A stretch of 64,000 nt of DNA from Streptomyces sp. NBC_00557 (GCF_036345995.1 NZ_CP107796.1:7440001-7504000), one strand, 5' to 3'; counted from the stretch's first letter, positions 42,367 to 51,775 are shown. The notes: generated from the letters alone by a model not told the origin. Numbers and translations: made by a program.

Positions 42367-43143
42367 ATGGATCATTCGGCGGTGCTCGCCCTCTACGACC
42401 GGGACATGCGAGAGAACGCGGCTCCCGACGGCCCCGGTGCCCGGATCGAGCGGGCCGGTGCGGTGGTGCGTCATGTCGCGGACCCGCAGGGGTGGAACGG
42501 CGTGCTCTGGTCCGCCCTGGACGCGGCGGGCGCGGACCGGGCGATCCGGGACCAGGTCGCGTACTTCACGAGCCTCGGCCGCGACTTCGAGTGGAAGCTC
42601 TACGGCCACGACCGGCCGCACGACCTCGGCGCCCGGCTCCTCGCCGCGGGATTCCGCGCCGAGCCCGAGGAGACCCTGATGATCGGCGAGACCGGCCGGC
42701 TCGCCCTTGACGCCGAACCGCCCGCCGGCGTCCGGCTCGTGCAGGTCGCGGACCCGGCCGGTGTCGACCTCGTCGTGGACGTCCACGAGAAGGCCTTCGG
42801 CACCGACGGTACCCGGCTGCGGCACCGGCTGCTCGCCCACCTGGCCGACGGCCCCGGCACCGTGGTCGCCGTGGTCGCGCTCGCCGGGGACGAACCCGTC
42901 AGCTCCGCCCGCATGGAACTGACGCCCGGCGCCCGGTTCGCCGGCCTGTGGGGCGGCGGCACCGTCGAGCACTGGCGGGGCCGGGGCGTCTACCGCGCCC
43001 TGGTGGCCCACCGTGCCCGCGTCGCCGCCGCCCTCGGCTACCGCTACCTCCAGGTCGACGCCGCACCGACGAGCCGCCCCATCCTGGAGCGGCTCGGCTT
43101 CCACGCGCTGAGCACCACGACGCCGTACCTGTACGGCGGCTGA
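42367..43143 (+). CDS. GNAT-family N-acetyltransferase
   Basis: A 258-residue GNAT protein. The catalytic domain is C-terminal (about 130-255), with the acetyl-CoA loop EHWRGRGVYRALVAHR (R-G-R-G) and the final ILERLGFHALSTTTPYLYG. The N-terminal half is a diverged GNAT-like domain, so this may be a double-domain enzyme with one active site. ATG 42367 is preferred over GTG 42358; neither has a strong ribosome site. The acceptor is unknown. Confidence 0.85.
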   Translation: MDHSAVLALYDRDMRENAAPDGPGARIERAGAVVRHVADPQGWNGVLWSALDAAGADRAIRDQVAYFTSLGRDFEWKLYGHDRPHDLGARLLAAGFRAEPEETLMIGETGRLALDAEPPAGVRLVQVADPAGVDLVVDVHEKAFGTDGTRLRHRLLAHLADGPGTVVAVVALAGDEPVSSARMELTPGARFAGLWGGGTVEHWRGRGVYRALVAHRARVAAALGYRYLQVDAAPTSRPILERLGFHALSTTTPYLYGG

Positions 43144-43150
43144 CGGCGCG

Positions 43151-43414
43151 TCAGCGGCTTACGCGGGAGCGGTCCAGTGCCGCGATCCCGACTGCGGCCA
43201 GCGCGATCTGGATGAACCACTCGATCCAGTCGGGCCCCTTGGTGTCCGCGACCCCGAACCCGGCGGCGATCGCCGAGCCCAGCAGCGCGGCCACGATGCC
43301 GACGACGATGGTCCACAGGATGCCGATGTGCTGCCGGCCGGGCACGACCAGGCGGCCCAGTATGCCGATGACGAGGCCGATGACGATGGCGCTGAGGATG
43401 CCGGAGATATGCAT
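43151..43414 (-). CDS. GlsB/YeaQ/YmgE-family stress membrane protein
   Basis: An 87-residue integral membrane protein with three hydrophobic helices (ISGILSAIVIGLVIGILGRL, IGILWTIVVGIVAALLGSA and the C-terminal FIQIALAAVGIAAL). The RLVVPGRQ loop between helices is the family hallmark. Members are transglycosylase-associated stress proteins of unknown activity. ATG 43414, with AAGGGG 5 nt upstream, is chosen over the GTG at 43420. Confidence 0.9.
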   Translation of the reverse strand: MHISGILSAIVIGLVIGILGRLVVPGRQHIGILWTIVVGIVAALLGSAIAAGFGVADTKGPDWIEWFIQIALAAVGIAALDRSRVSR

Positions 43415-43628
43415 GTCCACCCCTTGTGGTGTCGCCTCCCGCTCATCGTCTTCCCGCTGTGGGCGCAGGCAGTCCGCTCCGGTTATTGCCGGGACTTTCT
43501 GTTCACCGGCCCTTCATGCCATGTACCTTTCAACCAATCGACGCGTGTAGAACCCTCAAGCACGCTCTACGCGCGCAGACTTGGGCGCCCCCACCGCCTC
43601 TCCCCACCCCCTCACGGAGGTTCGCCGG

Positions 43629-45077
43629 ATGCCTGGATCCCTCAGATCCCGCCGCAGACTCACCACCGCCCTGGCCGGTTTCGGGCTGCTCCTGACCGGA
43701 GCCGCCGTCCAGGTCGGCAGCGGCACCGCCGCCCACGCGGCGACGACGCACCGCATCCTGTTCGACAACGCCCACGCCGAGACGGCCGGGAACGCCGACT
43801 GGATCATCTCCACCAGTCAGCCCGACCCGCTGGGCCAGAATCCCTCCCCGTCCGCCGAGACCGACTGGACCGGCGCCCTGTCCTCCTGGGGCGTGGCGCT
43901 GCAGAAGACCGGCAGCTACAGCCTGAAGACGCTGCCGTCGGGCGCCGCCCTCAGCTACGGCGGCTCGTCCTCGACCGACCTGTCGAACTTCGACACGCTG
44001 GTCCTGCCCGAACCGAACACGCTGTTCACGAGCGCCGAGAAGACGGCGATCATGAACTTCGTGAAGAACGGCGGCGGTCTGTTCATGATCTCCGACCACA
44101 CCGGAGCCGACCGCAACAACGACGGCGAAGACGCGGTCGAGATCCTCAACGACCTGATGACGAACAACAGCGTCGACTCCACCGACCCGTTCGGCTTCTC
44201 CATCGACTCCCTCGACATCTCCTCCGGCTACCCGGCCGCGATCAACGACAGCACCGACCCGGTGCTGCACGGCTCCTTCGGCACGGTCACCAAGAGCCTC
44301 ATCGCCGACGGCACGACCGCGACCCTCAAGCCGTCGGACAACCCGGACGTCAAGGGCCTGGTCTACCGCTCCGGTTACTCCGGCAACACCGGCGCCTTCT
44401 TCCTCACCAGCACCTTCGGCAGCGGCCGGGTCGCCTTCTGGGGCGACAGCTCCCCGATCGACGACGGCACCGGCCAGTCCGGCAACACCCTGTACGACGG
44501 CTGGAACGACTCCGGCGCCACCAACGCCGCCCTCGCCCTGAACGCCACCGCGTGGCTCTCCGGCACCGGCGGCACCAGCGGCGGCGGGGGTGGCACCGGC
44601 ACCTGCGCCGCCGGCCAGCTGCTCGGCAACCCGGGCTTCGAGTCGGGCAGCAGCACCTGGAGCGCCAGCAGCGGGGTCATCACCAACGCGACCGGCGAGA
44701 AGGCCCGTTCGGGCTCGTACTACGCCTGGCTCGACGGCTACGGCACCGCCACCACGGACACCCTGTCCCAGTCGGTGACCATCCCGTCCGGCTGCTCGTC
44801 GGCGACGCTCAGCTTCTGGCTGCACATCGACACGGCCGAGACCTCGACCAGCACCGCCTACGACACCCTCAAGGTCCAGGTGCTGAACAGCTCGGGCACG
44901 GTCCTCGGCACCCTGGCGACGTACTCGAACCTCAACGCCGCCTCCGGCTACACCCAGCGCAGCTTCAACCTCGGCGGCTACGCCGGGCAGACCGTCACCC
45001 TGAAGTTCACCGGCACCGAGGGCTCCCAGTACCAGACGTCGTTCGTCGTGGACGACACCGCGCTCACCGTCGGCTGA
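43629..45077 (+). CDS. Secreted protein: GATase/DUF4350-like domain plus C-terminal beta-sandwich
   Basis: A 482-residue exported protein. Signal peptide ends near AAHAA (residue 38). Residues about 42-310 form a class-I-amidotransferase/ThuA-like fold ([59 protein letters not shown]). [13 protein letters not shown] linker is followed by a carbohydrate-binding-like sandwich ([19 protein letters not shown] to the end) as found on many Streptomyces hydrolases. The N-terminal domain keeps conserved acidic residues, but no confirmed catalytic triad is apparent; the substrate may be a wall or plant polymer. GGAGG precedes the ATG. It ends tail-to-tail with the glucosaminidase gene. Confidence 0.78.
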   Translation: MPGSLRSRRRLTTALAGFGLLLTGAAVQVGSGTAAHAATTHRILFDNAHAETAGNADWIISTSQPDPLGQNPSPSAETDWTGALSSWGVALQKTGSYSLKTLPSGAALSYGGSSSTDLSNFDTLVLPEPNTLFTSAEKTAIMNFVKNGGGLFMISDHTGADRNNDGEDAVEILNDLMTNNSVDSTDPFGFSIDSLDISSGYPAAINDSTDPVLHGSFGTVTKSLIADGTTATLKPSDNPDVKGLVYRSGYSGNTGAFFLTSTFGSGRVAFWGDSSPIDDGTGQSGNTLYDGWNDSGATNAALALNATAWLSGTGGTSGGGGGTGTCAAGQLLGNPGFESGSSTWSASSGVITNATGEKARSGSYYAWLDGYGTATTDTLSQSVTIPSGCSSATLSFWLHIDTAETSTSTAYDTLKVQVLNSSGTVLGTLATYSNLNAASGYTQRSFNLGGYAGQTVTLKFTGTEGSQYQTSFVVDDTALTVG

Positions 45078-45084
45078 CCCGGCC

Positions 45085-45109
45085 GGGGCGGGCCGCACCG
45101 GCCCGCCCC
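45085..45109. terminator. Bidirectional terminator
   Basis: GGGGCGGGCCG and CGGCCCGCCCC are perfect 11-bp arms around a 3-nt loop, between the convergent secreted-protein and glucosaminidase genes. Confidence 0.65.
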
Positions 45110-45116
45110 CGCCTGC

Positions 45117-47843
45117 TCAGGCCGCCGGCACCGTCCGCTCCGGGGTGTTCCAGCCGGAGATGCGCACACCCGGCGCCGAGCCGTGCAGATCGGCCGTCCG
45201 GAAGGTGGCGGTCAGCGTCACCGACTCGCCCGGCCACAGGCTCACCTCGTTGTCCGACCAGCGCACCGGCAGCACCGGCTCGCCCCGCCCGTCCACGAGG
45301 TGGACGTCCGTCAGCAGCGCCGGGGTCTTTCCGTTGCCGGTGTTCCGCAGGGTGACCGTCGTGGTCGACGTGCCGTCCGACGACCGGGTCGCCGCGGTCG
45401 CCGTCACCGGCGCCTGCGCCATCGAGGCGAGCCCCGTCAGGTCGGCGTAGCCGGTCGTCGGCGTGTAGTACCAGGTGGTGCCGCTCCAGTCGAGCGTGTC
45501 GGGCCGGGTGGAGAGCCAGTACACGTTCCGGCTCACCTCCTTGCCGTCCGCGTCCGTCAGCACCAGGCGGACCAGATACGTCGACGCGAGGCCGCTCACC
45601 GACGACGGCAGGGTGAGAGCGGTACCGTGCGCGCCGTCGCCGGGCACCGTCAGGCCGGTCACGGTCCTGTCGTACCGCTGGGTGCCATCGGGGTCGAACA
45701 GCGTGGCCCGTGCGGTGAGTCCGGTGGCGGAGGTGTGATGGTGGTTGACGACGACGACCGAGCGGTTGTCGTAGGAGTACTGGATGTGCAGCGGCTCGTT
45801 CGCCTTCTTCGCGCCGAAGTAGGCGCCGCCCTGGTCGAGGTAGCGGTCCGTCAGCTGCCAGTGCAGAGAGGTCCAGCCGCTGTCGAACATCCAGTGGATG
45901 ACCCCGGTCGACGGCTTCGACGCGTCCGTGGCGTTGCGGTCGTACGCCTCGAACTGGGCGCGGACGTTCTCGTACTGGGCCAGCTGGGCCTTGCGGACGT
46001 AGTCGGCGAGGCTCCTCGGGGCGCCGTAGCGGCCGGTGAGGGCGGCGTCGTAGATCTTCAGCGTGCCGAAGACCGGGGAGGGCGAGCGGTGGTACTGCCG
46101 TTCGTCCGGGTTCTTCCAGAGGGTGTCCCGTTCCGCCGGGGTCAGCATGCGGCGCAGCGTGTCGAGGGTGGGGATGCTCGGGCCCGCGCTGGTCTCGGAG
46201 TTGAAGCCGGTGGCCCCGCCCTCGCGCTTGGCGTACCAGTAGGCGGGCGGCACCCAGTCGTAGGGCCCGGTCATCTTCATGCCCGAACTCCCCAGCTGCG
46301 GCGAGGACTTGTCCGAGGCGGCGGAGACCACCGGGTCGGGCCAGTCGGCGGCCTTCAGGGCGTCCAGGTAGGTCTTCTCGATCCTCGCGTCGGGGGCGAA
46401 GTCGCTGCCGACGAGGAAGGAGATCACGCTCGGGTGGTCGCGCAGCCGGGCAGCCTCGGCGGCCATGGACGCCTGCGCCACCGGATAGTCGGCCTGCGTC
46501 CACTTGTCGCCGGTCTCGCTGCCGTTGACCTGGCCCTCCCACTTGTCGCAGCACTCCCAGCCCGGCAGCGTGAGGACGCCGTAGCGGTCGGCCAGGTCGA
46601 AGAACTCGTCCGGCTCCAGATGGCCTTCCAGGCGGATGGTGTTCAGCCCCAGGTCGACGGCGTACTTCAGCCGGTCCTCGGTGTAGCCGCGGTCCCAGCG
46701 CAGGAACTCGTCCGGTGACCAGCCGCCGCCCTTGATCAGCAGCCTGCGGCCGTTGATCCGGTACTGGCGCGCGCCGTCCGCGTCCAGCGGCGCCCGGACG
46801 TCACGGATGCCGAAGCTCTCGCGCGCGGTGTCCGACGTCGTACCGGCGACAGAGGCGGTGAGGTCCAGGGTGTACAGCGGCTGCCCGCCCATCCCGGCCG
46901 GCCACCACACCTTGGGCGAGGTGAGGTGCAGGCCCGGGGTGTCGGCGGGGGAGAAGGCGACGGTCTTCGTCTCGTGGGCGGCCAGCGCGACCCGCCGGGT
47001 GAACGCCGTGGCGCCGATGCGGCCGGTGATCTCGGCGGTGACCGGGGTGCCGGTCTCGTTGCGGGCCCGCGCCTTCACGGTCAGGTCGGCGGAGGCGAGC
47101 GACGGCACGGCGAGCTTGGTGATGACATGTGCGTCGCGCAGGGCCACCGGGCCGCCCCGGCGCACCAGCACGTCCCGGACGATCCCCATGTTGCGGTCGG
47201 GCGGCGGCTGGAGCCAGTCGATCCAGCCCATGGTGAGGTCCGCGTCGGGATCGTTGGGCCGGACGCGGAGGGCGACCGTGTTCGCGCCGGGCCTGACCAG
47301 CGAGGTGACGTCCAGCTCGTGGCGCGTGTAGGCCCCGGTGACCTCCGCGGCCGTCGCCGCCCGGTGGCCGTTGACGTAGACGTCGGCCGCCGAGATCACC
47401 CCGCTGAGGTCGAGGTAGGTCCGGCGTGCGGTGTCCTCGACGGTGAAGTCGGAGCGGTACCACCAGGGGACCTGGAAGTCGGCCCGCGGGATCTTCTGCT
47501 GGTTGGTGGAGAAGAACGGGTCGGCGTACACGCCGTCGGCGAGCAGCGCGGCCAGCACGGTGGAGCGGGGGCCCGCCGGATACCAGCCCTTCGCCGGATA
47601 GCCGGGGGAGGAGACGGCTTCCGGGGAGTCGGTCACCTTCGCCGAGGACTGGATGGCGTACCCGGCGAGCGGGGTCTCGGTGCCGGCCGCGGACGGGACA
47701 CGGGTGGTCCGGGCCGTCAGCGGCAGCTGCGGCGGTGACGGTGGCCGGGCCCCGGCCCAGGCGCCGCCGGCCAGGGAGCCGAGCAGGCCGAGGGCCAGCG
47801 CCGCCACGGCGTACCGGCGGGCGGGGGCGGGGCGAGGAGGCAT
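45117..47843 (-). CDS. csxA: Secreted exo-beta-D-glucosaminidase (GH2, CsxA-like)
   Basis: A 908-residue glycosidase releasing D-glucosamine from the non-reducing ends of chitosan oligosaccharides. Signal peptide (YAVAALALGLLGSLAGGAWA); GH2 sugar-binding sandwich (about 75-230), immunoglobulin-like domain, TIM barrel (about 370-670) and C-terminal sandwich domains. The active site matches Amycolatopsis CsxA: general acid Asp in LVGSDFAPD (D481) and nucleophile Glu in FNSETSAGPS (E550), 69 residues apart compared with 72 in CsxA. GGGAG precedes ATG 47843. Its promoter is overlapped by a near-palindromic operator, and a ROK repressor gene lies directly upstream, so induction by a chitosan-derived sugar is likely. 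Confidence 0.9.
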   Translation of the reverse strand: MPPRPAPARRYAVAALALGLLGSLAGGAWAGARPPSPPQLPLTARTTRVPSAAGTETPLAGYAIQSSAKVTDSPEAVSSPGYPAKGWYPAGPRSTVLAALLADGVYADPFFSTNQQKIPRADFQVPWWYRSDFTVEDTARRTYLDLSGVISAADVYVNGHRAATAAEVTGAYTRHELDVTSLVRPGANTVALRVRPNDPDADLTMGWIDWLQPPPDRNMGIVRDVLVRRGGPVALRDAHVITKLAVPSLASADLTVKARARNETGTPVTAEITGRIGATAFTRRVALAAHETKTVAFSPADTPGLHLTSPKVWWPAGMGGQPLYTLDLTASVAGTTSDTARESFGIRDVRAPLDADGARQYRINGRRLLIKGGGWSPDEFLRWDRGYTEDRLKYAVDLGLNTIRLEGHLEPDEFFDLADRYGVLTLPGWECCDKWEGQVNGSETGDKWTQADYPVAQASMAAEAARLRDHPSVISFLVGSDFAPDARIEKTYLDALKAADWPDPVVSAASDKSSPQLGSSGMKMTGPYDWVPPAYWYAKREGGATGFNSETSAGPSIPTLDTLRRMLTPAERDTLWKNPDERQYHRSPSPVFGTLKIYDAALTGRYGAPRSLADYVRKAQLAQYENVRAQFEAYDRNATDASKPSTGVIHWMFDSGWTSLHWQLTDRYLDQGGAYFGAKKANEPLHIQYSYDNRSVVVVNHHHTSATGLTARATLFDPDGTQRYDRTVTGLTVPGDGAHGTALTLPSSVSGLASTYLVRLVLTDADGKEVSRNVYWLSTRPDTLDWSGTTWYYTPTTGYADLTGLASMAQAPVTATAATRSSDGTSTTTVTLRNTGNGKTPALLTDVHLVDGRGEPVLPVRWSDNEVSLWPGESVTLTATFRTADLHGSAPGVRISGWNTPERTVPAA

Positions 47844-47860
47844 GGCGGACTCCCGGCGAC

Positions 47861-47893
47861 CTAAAGTTAGGAAACTTTACTAACCTGCCTCAA
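47861..47893 (-). promoter_or_regulatory. csxA promoter with overlapping ROK operator
   Basis: On the minus strand TTGAGG (47888-47893) and CTAACT (47865-47870) are a -35/-10 pair with a 17-bp spacer. Overlapping the spacer and -10 is a 19-bp near-palindrome, GTTAGGAAACTTTACTAAC (47866-47884; 9-bp arms, one mismatch). The reverse reading TAGTAAAGTTTCCTAACTTTA is matched at 17 of 23 positions upstream of the permease. The layout is that of a repressor site. Confidence 0.7.
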
Positions 47894-48018
47894 GGTAAGG
47901 GGGCGTGCGGGGCGTGTCAACGACCGCGGGAGCAGTGTCGGGTGAAGGCCCGTCAGTCAGGCCGCCGTTCGGGACCTGCCCGCGGAGGAGCATGGCACGC
48001 GGGCGGCTTCCCGGGCGG

Positions 48019-49206
48019 TCAGGCTCCGGCGCCGGTCCTGCGTGCGAAGACCAGATCCCGGGCCGTGTCCAGTGCCGTGGCGACCGCGCCGAGCAGCACG
48101 GCGTCCTCGCCCAGCCGGCTCGGCGCGATCCGCGGGCGCAGCGGGGTGAGGGCGCGCACCCGCTCCTGGACCGGGCGCAGCAGCAGGTCGACGCTGTGGC
48201 CGACGCCGCCGCCGAGCACCACCAGATCCGGGTCGAGCACCGCGGCGGCCGCCGCCACGGTGTGCGCGATCCGCTCGCCCTCCAGTTCCACCGCCAGCCG
48301 GGCCGCGGGATGGCCCCGCCGGGCCGCGTCGAACACCGCCTTCGCCGTGAGCTGGCCGCTCATCCCGAACTCCCGGGCGGCCTCCACCACGGCCACCCCG
48401 GACACCGCGTCCTCCAGCCGCTCCGGCTTCTGCCGGCCCGGCCAGGGCAGGAAGCCGATCTCACCGGCCAGTCCGTGGGCCCCCGTGAACAGCCGCCCCT
48501 CGCTGACCACGCCCATGCCGAGTCCGGTGCCGATCAGGATGTACGCGAACAGTCGGCTGCCCGCGCCGACGCCGTACGTGTACTCGCCGAGCGCGGCCAG
48601 ATTGGCGTCGTTGTGCACCTCCAGCGGTACGCCCAGTTCCTCGCGCATCCGGTCGACGAGCCCCGCGCGCCCCCAGCCCGGCAGATGCATCGCGTACCGC
48701 ACCCGGCGCTGTTTCTCGTCGTAGACCCCGGGCGTGCCGACCACCCCGTGCACCACCTCGGCCGGATCCACGCCGGAACCCGCGATCACCTGACGGGCGG
48801 TGTCCACGACCAGGTCGGCCAGCGCGGCCGAGGTGCGGGCCCGGTTGCGTACGTCGGTGCGGGCGACGAGGGTGCCGTCGAGGTCGGCGACCGCCACCCG
48901 CAGCCAGCCCCGGCCGATGTCCACGCCGAGGGCGTGCCCCGCGGCCGGGTCGGGGGCGTACAGCACGGCGGTGCGGCCGCGTTCCGGGGCGTGGGTGCCG
49001 ACCTCGTGGACCAGACCGGCCGTCTCGAGGGAGGCCAGCGCGCTGGAGACCGTCGGCTTCGACAGGCCCGTCTCCCGGGCCAGTTGGGCGCGGGAGGCGG
49101 CGCCGAGGGCGCGCAGCCGGTCCAGCAGGAGCCGCTCGTTGGTGCTGCGCAGCCGCCGGCGGCTCCAGGGCTGTGCTTGCTGCTCTTCGACGTCCCAGGC
49201 GGCCAT
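48019..49206 (-). CDS. ROK-family transcriptional regulator
   Basis: A 395-residue repressor of the NagC/XylR/CsnR class. N-terminal winged helix-turn-helix (ASRAQLARETGLSKPTVSSALASLE, about 34-58), then a ROK sugar-kinase fold with GVDIGRGWLRVAVADLDG and DLVVLGGGVG. The kinase ATP and zinc motifs are altered: the CxCGxxGC zinc cluster is absent, with EIGFLPWPGRQKPERLEDAVSG in its place, so ligand binding without catalysis is likely. It lies upstream of csxA on the same strand (175 nt) and divergent from the APC permease; both promoters carry the same operator. GAGA precedes the ATG only weakly, so the start is approximate. Confidence 0.9.
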   Translation of the reverse strand: MAAWDVEEQQAQPWSRRRLRSTNERLLLDRLRALGAASRAQLARETGLSKPTVSSALASLETAGLVHEVGTHAPERGRTAVLYAPDPAAGHALGVDIGRGWLRVAVADLDGTLVARTDVRNRARTSAALADLVVDTARQVIAGSGVDPAEVVHGVVGTPGVYDEKQRRVRYAMHLPGWGRAGLVDRMREELGVPLEVHNDANLAALGEYTYGVGAGSRLFAYILIGTGLGMGVVSEGRLFTGAHGLAGEIGFLPWPGRQKPERLEDAVSGVAVVEAAREFGMSGQLTAKAVFDAARRGHPAARLAVELEGERIAHTVAAAAAVLDPDLVVLGGGVGHSVDLLLRPVQERVRALTPLRPRIAPSRLGEDAVLLGAVATALDTARDLVFARRTGAGA

Positions 49207-49237
49207 CGGACCATTCTCGGCTATTCCCGCCGCGTAC

Positions 49238-49268
49238 TTGACGCGTCTAGTAAGGCTCCTTAACTTTA
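49238..49268 (+). promoter_or_regulatory. APC permease promoter with overlapping ROK operator
   Basis: TTGACG (49238-49243), 17 bp and TAACTT (49261-49266) form a -35/-10 pair. The element CTAGTAAGG-CTCCTTAACTTTA (49247-49268) overlaps spacer and -10, exactly as at csxA, and includes the inverted TAAGG-CTC-CTTA. The site is also 41 nt upstream of the ROK gene, so autoregulation is possible. Confidence 0.65.
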
Positions 49269-49324
49269 TCGCCCAGTCAGCCCGCCGGGCGCCGTCGAGC
49301 GCGCCCGTGGCGTCAGGAGCCCCC

Positions 49325-50776
49325 ATGTCCGGTAGCCCGCCACCCACGGGTGGTTTCGTCCGCCGCGTCGGCCTGTTCCAGGCCACGGCCATCAACATGA
49401 GCCAGATGTGCGGCATCGGGCCGTTCGTGACGATCCCGCTCATGGTCGCCGCGTTCGACGGCCCCCAGGCGGTCATCGGCTTCGTCGCGGGCGCCGTCCT
49501 CGCGCTCGCCGACGGACTGGTCTGGGCCGAGCTGGGCGCCTCGATGCCGGGCTCCGGCGGCAGTTACGTCTATCTGCGGCAGGCCTTCCAGTACCGCACC
49601 GGCCGGCTGATGCCGTTCCTGTTCGTGTGGACGGCGATGCTGTTCATCCCGCTGATCATGTCCACGGGCGTCGTCGGCTTCGTGCAGTACCTGGGCTATC
49701 TCGCCCCGCACCTCGGGCGGACCGCGGGCGACCTGATCGGCCTCGGCATCATCGCCCTGGTGGTGCTCCTGCTCTGGCGCGGCATCGAGCACATCGCCCG
49801 GATCACGGCCGTGATGTGGACCGTGATGATCGCCTCGGTGCTGATGGTGATCGTCGCCGCGGCCACCGACTTCAGCCCGCACCGGGCCTTCACCTACCCG
49901 CCGGGCGCCTTCGACCTGACGAGCGACCACTTCTGGCTCGGCTTCGCCGCGGGCCTGACCATCGGCATCTACGACTACCTCGGCTACAACACCACCGCGT
50001 ACATGGGCGCGGAGATCAAGGACCCCGGCCGCACGCTCCCGCGTTCCATCCTGCTGTCCATCGCCGGCATCATGACGATCTATCTGCTGCTGCAGATCGG
50101 CACCCTCGGCGTCGTCGACTGGCACCGGATGACCGACGCGCACGACATCGCCTCCACCTCGGTCGCCTCGGCGGTCCTGGAGGACACCTGGGGCAAGGGC
50201 GCCGCCGACACGGTGACCGTGCTCATCCTGGTCACGGCCTTCGCCTCCGTCTTCACCGGCCTGCTCGGCGGCTCCCGGGTGCCGTACGACGCGGCCCGGG
50301 ACCGCGTCTTCTTCCGGCCGTACGAGAGGCTGCACCCCCGGCACCGTTTCCCGATGCTGGGCCTCGCGACCATGGGGGTGATCACCGCGGTCGGGTTCCT
50401 GATCGGCCGGCACACCGACCTGGCGACGCTGATCCAGCTGCTCACCACGGTCATGGTGATCGTGCAGGCGCTCGCCCAGATCGTGGCCCTGACCGTGCTG
50501 CGCAGACGCCAGCCGGGACTGCGCCGCCCGTACCGGATGTGGCTCTACCCGCTGCCGAGCGTGGTCGCGTTCGCGGGCTGGTGCGTGATCTACGGCTACG
50601 CCGACAGGAACTCCCCGGGCCGCCACCCCATCGAGTGGTCCCTGGCCTGGCTGGCCCTCGGCTGCGTGGCCTACGTCGTGTGGGCGCGGCTGGAGAAGGT
50701 GTGGCCGTTCGGGGCGAAGGAGATCAGCGAGGACTACCTGGCGGGCGCGGACCCGGACGTGGCGCCCACGGGCTGA
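49325..50776 (+). CDS. APC-superfamily permease
   Basis: A 483-residue transporter with about 12 transmembrane helices. TM1 region MSQMCGIGPFVTIPLMVAAF carries the broken-helix pattern, and DYLGYNTTAYMGAEIKDPGRTLPRSI (between TM6 and TM7) is the conserved APC signature. Members import amino acids or amines using ion gradients. The operator shared with csxA suggests a role with the glucosaminidase, perhaps uptake of glucosamine or an amine-containing product; this is inference and unusual, since sugars are normally imported by ABC systems. AGGAG lies 5 nt before the ATG. Confidence 0.88.
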   Translation: MSGSPPPTGGFVRRVGLFQATAINMSQMCGIGPFVTIPLMVAAFDGPQAVIGFVAGAVLALADGLVWAELGASMPGSGGSYVYLRQAFQYRTGRLMPFLFVWTAMLFIPLIMSTGVVGFVQYLGYLAPHLGRTAGDLIGLGIIALVVLLLWRGIEHIARITAVMWTVMIASVLMVIVAAATDFSPHRAFTYPPGAFDLTSDHFWLGFAAGLTIGIYDYLGYNTTAYMGAEIKDPGRTLPRSILLSIAGIMTIYLLLQIGTLGVVDWHRMTDAHDIASTSVASAVLEDTWGKGAADTVTVLILVTAFASVFTGLLGGSRVPYDAARDRVFFRPYERLHPRHRFPMLGLATMGVITAVGFLIGRHTDLATLIQLLTTVMVIVQALAQIVALTVLRRRQPGLRRPYRMWLYPLPSVVAFAGWCVIYGYADRNSPGRHPIEWSLAWLALGCVAYVVWARLEKVWPFGAKEISEDYLAGADPDVAPTG

Positions 50777-50845
50777 CCCGAGGACCTTCACCGGCCCCTC
50801 GTCACGACACGCCGACAGGCCCCTCGTCGCAGCCGTTCAGCGGTG

Positions 50846-50880
50846 GCCTCCCCGCACCGGACCCGAGTCCGCGGGGAGGC
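50846..50880 (+). terminator. Terminator after the APC permease
   Basis: GCCTCCCCGC and GCGGGGAGGC are perfect 10-bp arms with a 15-nt loop, followed by TTT. It separates the permease from the ArsR-SRPBCC gene. Confidence 0.65.
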
Positions 50881-50940
50881 TTTCGCATGCACCGTCCGGA
50901 ACCGAAGGGCCCCGCGCCGTGTGGCGGGACCTCCTCATCC

Positions 50941-50969
50941 TTGACATGCAAGTAATTGCCTGCATAACG
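50941..50969 (+). promoter_or_regulatory. Promoter and operator of the ArsR-SRPBCC gene
   Basis: TTGACA (50941-50946) and CATAAC/ATAACG (50963-50969) form a consensus-like promoter. The spacer is filled by a 20-bp partial palindrome, ATGCAAGTAATTGCCTGCAT (50946-50965; 16 of 20 symmetric), ideally placed for autorepression by the winged-helix protein that follows. Confidence 0.65.
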
Positions 50970-50999
50970 TTGAGTGTGCGATCAGAGGACGACACCGGG

Positions 51000-51767
51000 A
51001 TGGACAGGGTCTTCAAGGCGCTGGCGGACGACACGCGCAGGCGCCTGCTGGACCGGCTCCACGAGAACAACGGCCAGACCCTGGGCGAGCTGTGCGAACG
51101 CATCGCCATGACCCGGCAGTCGGTCACCCAGCACCTGGCCGTCCTGGAGGCCGCCAACCTGATCAGCACCGTGCGGCGGGGGCGGGAGAAGCTGCACTAC
51201 CTCAACCCCGTACCGCTCCACGAGATCCAGGAGCGGTGGATCGACAAGTTCGAGCGCCCGCGCCTGAGCGCGCTCGGCGCCCTGAAGCGACGAGCCGAGG
51301 AAGCCATGACCGACAAGCCGAGTTTCGTGTACGTCACCTACATCGCGAGCACACCCGAGAAGGTCTGGGAGGCGCTCACCGACGCGGACCTGACGGCCGC
51401 CTACTGGGGTCACCGCAACGAGTCCGACTGGCAGCCGGGATCCCGCTGGGCGCATGTGCGCACCGACGGCTCCGGCGTCGCGGACGTGGTCGGCAGGGTC
51501 GTGGAGAGCGAGCCGCCGACCCGCCTGGTCACCACCTGGGCCGCGCCCGCCCAGGAGGATCAGGAGGACCGGCACTCACGCGTCACCTTCGAGATCGTCC
51601 CCTACCAGGACATCGTCCGGCTGACGGTCGTGCACGAGGACCTGAACGACGAGGGTGAGCGCTCGGACGTCGCCGGGGGCTGGCCGGCCGTGCTGTCCAA
51701 CCTCAAGTCCCTGCTGGAGACCGGCCGGACCCTGCCGCAGGAGCCCTGGCTGGTGCCGGCCCGCTGA
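51000..51767 (+). CDS. ArsR helix-turn-helix / SRPBCC (AHSA1) fusion regulator
   Basis: A 255-residue fusion. Residues 1-95 are an ArsR-type winged helix (MDRVFKALADDTRRRLLDRL; recognition helix MTRQSVTQHLAVLEAANLI). Residues about 105-255 are an AHSA1/SRPBCC domain (FVYVTYIASTPEKVWEALTD, a DWQPGSRW turn and VTFEIVPYQDIVRLTVVHEDL) with a hydrophobic ligand cavity in the family. In most genomes the two domains are neighbouring genes, so a single protein implies direct ligand sensing by the SRPBCC part. No metal-binding Cys motif is present. The promoter overlaps a palindrome, suggesting autoregulation. The start at 51000 matches the family. Confidence 0.9.
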   Translation: MDRVFKALADDTRRRLLDRLHENNGQTLGELCERIAMTRQSVTQHLAVLEAANLISTVRRGREKLHYLNPVPLHEIQERWIDKFERPRLSALGALKRRAEEAMTDKPSFVYVTYIASTPEKVWEALTDADLTAAYWGHRNESDWQPGSRWAHVRTDGSGVADVVGRVVESEPPTRLVTTWAAPAQEDQEDRHSRVTFEIVPYQDIVRLTVVHEDLNDEGERSDVAGGWPAVLSNLKSLLETGRTLPQEPWLVPAR

Positions 51768-51775
51768 GCGGGATG

